Source: Lachnospiraceae bacterium
Lineage (GTDB): Bacteria > Bacillota > Clostridia > Lachnospirales > Lachnospiraceae
Assembly: GCA_017437205.1 (NCBI GenBank)
Contig: JAFSBP010000404.1
Location: forward strand, 1-9,774
Reading direction: 5' to 3'
DNA length: 9,774 nucleotides
Part shown: positions 7,320-9,774 of the stretch, piece after piece
How positions within the stretch are numbered: position 1 is the stretch's first letter
Layout: each line of letters begins with the position of its first letter
Position numbers and translations under genes: made by a program
The notes under the pieces: model-generated
Told to the model about the DNA's origin: nothing
What the model saw: the letters and a program-made list of their open reading frames with translations, nothing else
Database searches by the model: none

Positions 7320-9515
7320 TTACATCTTCTCCTTTTTGCTTTTACTTTTATATTCCGAAGGCGTCATACCGGTCACACTGTGAAAGAGCCGGTTAAAGGT
7401 CCTGGCATTGGAGATGCCGACCTTGCCCACCACTTCCTTGATCGCGATCCCGTCAAGGATGAACTCCTTCGCCTTTTGAATTCTGTAATTGCCCAAGTAC
7501 GCCACGATCGTCATGTTGTACGCTTCTTTAAACTGATTGTTTAAATGAACCGCCGAGAACCCCAGCGTATCACTGATAGACTCCAGACAGAACTGGGAAT
7601 CCCCGTAGTTTTCGTGAATCAGCTTCAAAACCTCCCCGGCCAGATGATCTTTTTTTGATATATTCCTGGCCTCGCGGCAAATCTTTTTCGCGAAATCGCA
7701 GCACACTTTTCTCACCAATTCCGCGTTCTCGATATTTTTTAATGCCATAAAAATGCTCTGCATATTGGAACGGAATTTCGACTCACCACCGGAAATACGG
7801 ATCAGGGCGTAAACCAGCTCCAGAGACTTATTGCAATAAACATCATCCGCTTTATTTTCCCCGCACGGCTCTGTATACCGGTGAATGATCTCCTCCGCAG
7901 CATCGTAATTACCGTTTTTAAGGGCCAGCATCAATTCCGTTTCACAAGCGAGATCAAAATCGGATGACCGTTCTTCCCTCTTCTCATCCTCACACAAAAT
8001 GACTCTCGATTTTCTGTACAATTCGCTCTTTCTAATCACATCCAGCACATCAGAATATGCGAGGGAAATCTGCCACAGCTCACCGCAAGCCTTTGAGACC
8101 ACGACAGAGATAACCAGATCATATCTGATATCCACCGGCTCGATGATCTCTTCAAACTTACCTTTAAGATTTTTCGCGCTCAGATTCTCCTCATCCGAAT
8201 TTAAAAGGCAAACCATGTATTCGTCCATGGACACCAGATATACCGAGCTCTCCTCATTTTCCAACTTCTTTTTCACTTCCGCGGCGATCGCGTCGGCGAT
8301 CTCCTGCTTCATTTCCACCGTGGCATCCATATCGTTGTAGAGATATATCGCCACCACCGCATATCCGTTGTGCCTAAACTGAAATCCCAGTTTCGAGAGT
8401 TCCTCTCTGGAGCTTCCCTTCAGATTACCCGAAAGCAGCTTCTCAAAAATGAGCTTATTCAGCACACTGTTCCTGTCCTCGATCTGACGATTGAGGTCAG
8501 CATTGTCATTGATCACGTTCTCGATGGGACTGTGTAACACCCTAAAATCAACCCCCGGCTCCTCGATCTTTAACAGTTCGGCAAGCTCCTTAAACGGCCG
8601 GTACCTCTCCACGATCTGCAGATACATAAAATAGAAAAACACACCGAAGGAAATCAGCATGACCACCGCAAGCATCACCTGCAGCTGCTTGACCAGCATC
8701 ATGTCCAACCCTTTTTCAAACAAAAAATAGATGTCGTACTGATCGTCACCCACAGAAACACTTTGAATCACAAAATCATACTCGCCTCTCAGCCCGTAGA
8801 TTTCACTATAACTTGGATTTTCATCCAACGATGTAATCTCCATGTTCTCATTTTTCAGTCTTAACGTCCCGTATCGGTCAAACACATAGACGTTGGAGCT
8901 GTCAATCCACTCGGCGTTTGTGTTGTCCATAAATACATCCCCGAGATCGGCGATCATTCCTATGGTGTACGATACGTTTGAGCCCTTGAAACGCTGCCTT
9001 GCCGTGAAGACCACGCTGTCCCCCACCACTTCAAAGCCGCTTTTTTCTTCCGGTGTGACCGCCATCCGATCCCACTCCTCCGGGGTAGAAGCGTACGCCT
9101 TACCTACTACATCAAAAAACACATTGCGTCCGATCACACCGTCCCTGCTGATGATGAGATCGATCTCCTCCAGGTAGACATAGATATAGTTGATCGCTCC
9201 GGGCAGGCCGTCTAATGTTTTAAAGAGGCTTATCACCTCTGAAGAACTCTCAGACTGATAAGCCTCTTTTTGGGTCTTGAGGCTTGCCAAATCAGTAAAA
9301 TGGGGATTCTGCATCACCGTGCTGGTCGTCACGTCAACTTGGGTGTAATAGTCGGAGATACCCTCTATGACCTGCTGTCTCGCGGAAACATTTATCAAAG
9401 ATATCTGTTCCCGGAAAGCGCCATAGAAATATACATTGATAGATAAAATCCCCGCCAACATAAGACCAACTGCCGCAAATCGTTCCACCATCTTTAACTG
9501 TTTATTTTTTTTCAT
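7320..9515 (-). CDS. Membrane-anchored AraC-family transcriptional regulator (YtdP/YesS-like)
   Basis: A 731-residue one-component sensor/regulator. Transmembrane segments at about 12-31 and 276-299 bracket an extracytoplasmic domain (about 32-275) of the Cache-like kind, expected to sense a sugar directly or through the binding protein. A cytoplasmic linker region (about 300-620) follows. The C-terminal double helix-turn-helix DNA-binding domain spans about 625-722, with the first helix pair near LESISDTLGFSAVHLNNQF, the second near IKEVVGKVGISNARTFNRL and the family ending GMTPSEYK (716-723). YtdP and YesS of B. subtilis are similar in size and layout and sit in rhamnogalacturonan loci. The ATG at 9515 is supported by AAGAGG 7 nt upstream. 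The gene sits inside the transport operon, 33 nt after the binding protein stop and 2 nt before the YtcP gene. It probably activates this operon and hence its own synthesis. It contains a striking hairpin at codons 83-98. Confidence 0.94.
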   Translation of the reverse strand: MKKNKQLKMVERFAAVGLMLAGILSINVYFYGAFREQISLINVSARQQVIEGISDYYTQVDVTTSTVMQNPHFTDLASLKTQKEAYQSESSSEVISLFKTLDGLPGAINYIYVYLEEIDLIISRDGVIGRNVFFDVVGKAYASTPEEWDRMAVTPEEKSGFEVVGDSVVFTARQRFKGSNVSYTIGMIADLGDVFMDNTNAEWIDSSNVYVFDRYGTLRLKNENMEITSLDENPSYSEIYGLRGEYDFVIQSVSVGDDQYDIYFLFEKGLDMMLVKQLQVMLAVVMLISFGVFFYFMYLQIVERYRPFKELAELLKIEEPGVDFRVLHSPIENVINDNADLNRQIEDRNSVLNKLIFEKLLSGNLKGSSREELSKLGFQFRHNGYAVVAIYLYNDMDATVEMKQEIADAIAAEVKKKLENEESSVYLVSMDEYMVCLLNSDEENLSAKNLKGKFEEIIEPVDIRYDLVISVVVSKACGELWQISLAYSDVLDVIRKSELYRKSRVILCEDEKREERSSDFDLACETELMLALKNGNYDAAEEIIHRYTEPCGENKADDVYCNKSLELVYALIRISGGESKFRSNMQSIFMALKNIENAELVRKVCCDFAKKICREARNISKKDHLAGEVLKLIHENYGDSQFCLESISDTLGFSAVHLNNQFKEAYNMTIVAYLGNYRIQKAKEFILDGIAIKEVVGKVGISNARTFNRLFHSVTGMTPSEYKSKSKKEKM
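9222..9269 (-). repeat. 14-bp perfect inverted repeat within the regulator coding sequence
   Basis: AAAGAGGCTTATCA (9222-9235) and TGATAAGCCTCTTT (9256-9269) are exact inverse copies. Inside the 20-nt loop, TCTGA (9238-9242) pairs with TCAGA (9250-9254), extending the structure to 19 paired positions. On the plus strand it is followed by five T residues (9267-9271), giving a terminator-like look against antisense transcription. On the coding strand only a weak T-stretch follows. The segment encodes residues 83-98 of the regulator's extracytoplasmic domain. Its 10-base core matches the regulator's own ribosome binding site (9519-9528). Confidence 0.75.
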
Positions 9516-9518
9516 TGT

Positions 9519-9528
9519 TAAGCCTCTT
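9519..9528 (-). promoter_or_regulatory. Ribosome binding site of the regulator, duplicated in the internal hairpin
   Basis: The mRNA reads AAGAGGCTTA just before the start codon, with AAGAGG 7 nt from the ATG at 9515. The same ten bases recur in the 5' arm of the hairpin at 9268-9259, and their exact complement TAAGCCTCTT lies in the 3' arm at 9232-9223. The site is flanked by two copies of an A-rich 11-mer (mRNA AAAAAAAATAA at 9537-9527 and 9512-9502), which would leave the start region open when it is not paired. Confidence 0.7.
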
Positions 9529-9548
9529 ATTTTTTTTGCGTCGACTGA

Positions 9549-9774
9549 TTATCTCGCGTTATATCTCGCCAGAGCAGCCTCAGTGATCTCGATCGCACGC
9601 TCGATGTTCAGTGCTTTAACTTTTTCAACAAAGGTGTCGTATGCCTCCAAAGGTTCAGTACCCTTCATAATACTTGTGAACAGTGCTTTTTCAAGCTTTT
9701 CAACCTCAGTCATAATTGCAGTGCGCTCTTCCTTCTCATCAGTAGTCAGGCTGATCGCAGGAAGGGTGTTCTTA
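9549..9774 (-). CDS. Extracellular sugar-binding lipoprotein of the ABC importer, C-terminal 74 residues only
   Basis: The frame enters from the right edge and ends at a TAA at 9551-9549. The visible tail begins KNTLPAISLT and contains ERTAIMTEVEK, ALFTSIMKGTEPL and the ending ALARYNAR. This pattern (a segment with RTAIMTEVEK, then a G-x-EPL turn, then an amphipathic helix ending in RYN-R) is characteristic of the C-terminus of LipO/YtcQ-type solute-binding proteins that partner LplB/YtcP permeases. The signal peptide and lipobox cysteine would lie beyond the window. It is the first gene seen in the operon, 33 nt before the regulator, and should capture the oligosaccharide outside the membrane and deliver it to the two permeases. 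The family call rests on a short fragment plus context. Confidence 0.85.
   Translation of the reverse strand, partial: KNTLPAISLTTDEKEERTAIMTEVEKLEKALFTSIMKGTEPLEAYDTFVEKVKALNIERAIEITEAALARYNAR

Noticed and set aside
9516..9548. Terminator or promoter between the binding protein and the regulator.
   Set aside because: The 33-nt gap is A-rich, has no stem-loop of its own and is too short for a full promoter. It is best read as a ribosome site within one operon.

Overview
This is a stretch of a single minus-strand operon from a Gram-positive carbohydrate user, most likely a gut or rumen Clostridia member of Lachnospiraceae type. That assignment is an inference from three things: an LplB/YtcP-type sugar ABC transporter without its own ATPase, a membrane-anchored AraC regulator of the YtdP/YesS type, and Gram-positive Shine-Dalgarno sequences before nearly every gene. 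Every gene I can support is on the minus strand, so transcription runs from high to low coordinates, and both ends of the window cut a gene.

In transcription order: the last 74 residues of an extracellular sugar-binding lipoprotein (9774-9549); a 731-residue membrane-spanning AraC-type regulator (9515-7320); a YtcP/LplC-type permease (7317-6409); an LplB-type permease (6393-5473); a GH105 unsaturated glucuronyl/galacturonyl hydrolase (5448-4348); a GH3 beta-glycosidase (4307-2325); a histidine phosphatase (2237-1545); a PHP-domain metallo-phosphoesterase (1525-785); and an alpha/beta-hydrolase esterase running off the left edge (795 to before 1). Gaps are 2 to 87 nt, and the last two genes overlap by 11 nt. 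No gap exceeds 300 bases, and I see no convincing promoter or strong intrinsic terminator on the coding strand.

The genes fit a 'capture, import, digest inside' pathway. The binding protein and two permeases bring in oligosaccharides, powered by a shared MsmX-type ATPase encoded elsewhere. None of the enzymes has a signal peptide, so GH105, GH3 and the esterase probably act in the cytoplasm: GH105 removes the unsaturated uronic acid left by a polysaccharide lyase, GH3 removes beta-linked sugars and the esterase removes acyl groups. The closest described parallel is the rhamnogalacturonan system of Bacillus subtilis (YtcQ/YteP/YtcP/YteR with YtdP), so a pectin-like, acylated, lyase-generated substrate is the best guess. 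The two phosphoesterases are the part of the cluster without an obvious role.

The most unusual non-coding signal is in the regulator gene. A 14-bp perfect inverted repeat inside its coding sequence carries a second copy of the 10-base Shine-Dalgarno segment and its exact complement, which suggests possible RNA-level control of regulator synthesis.
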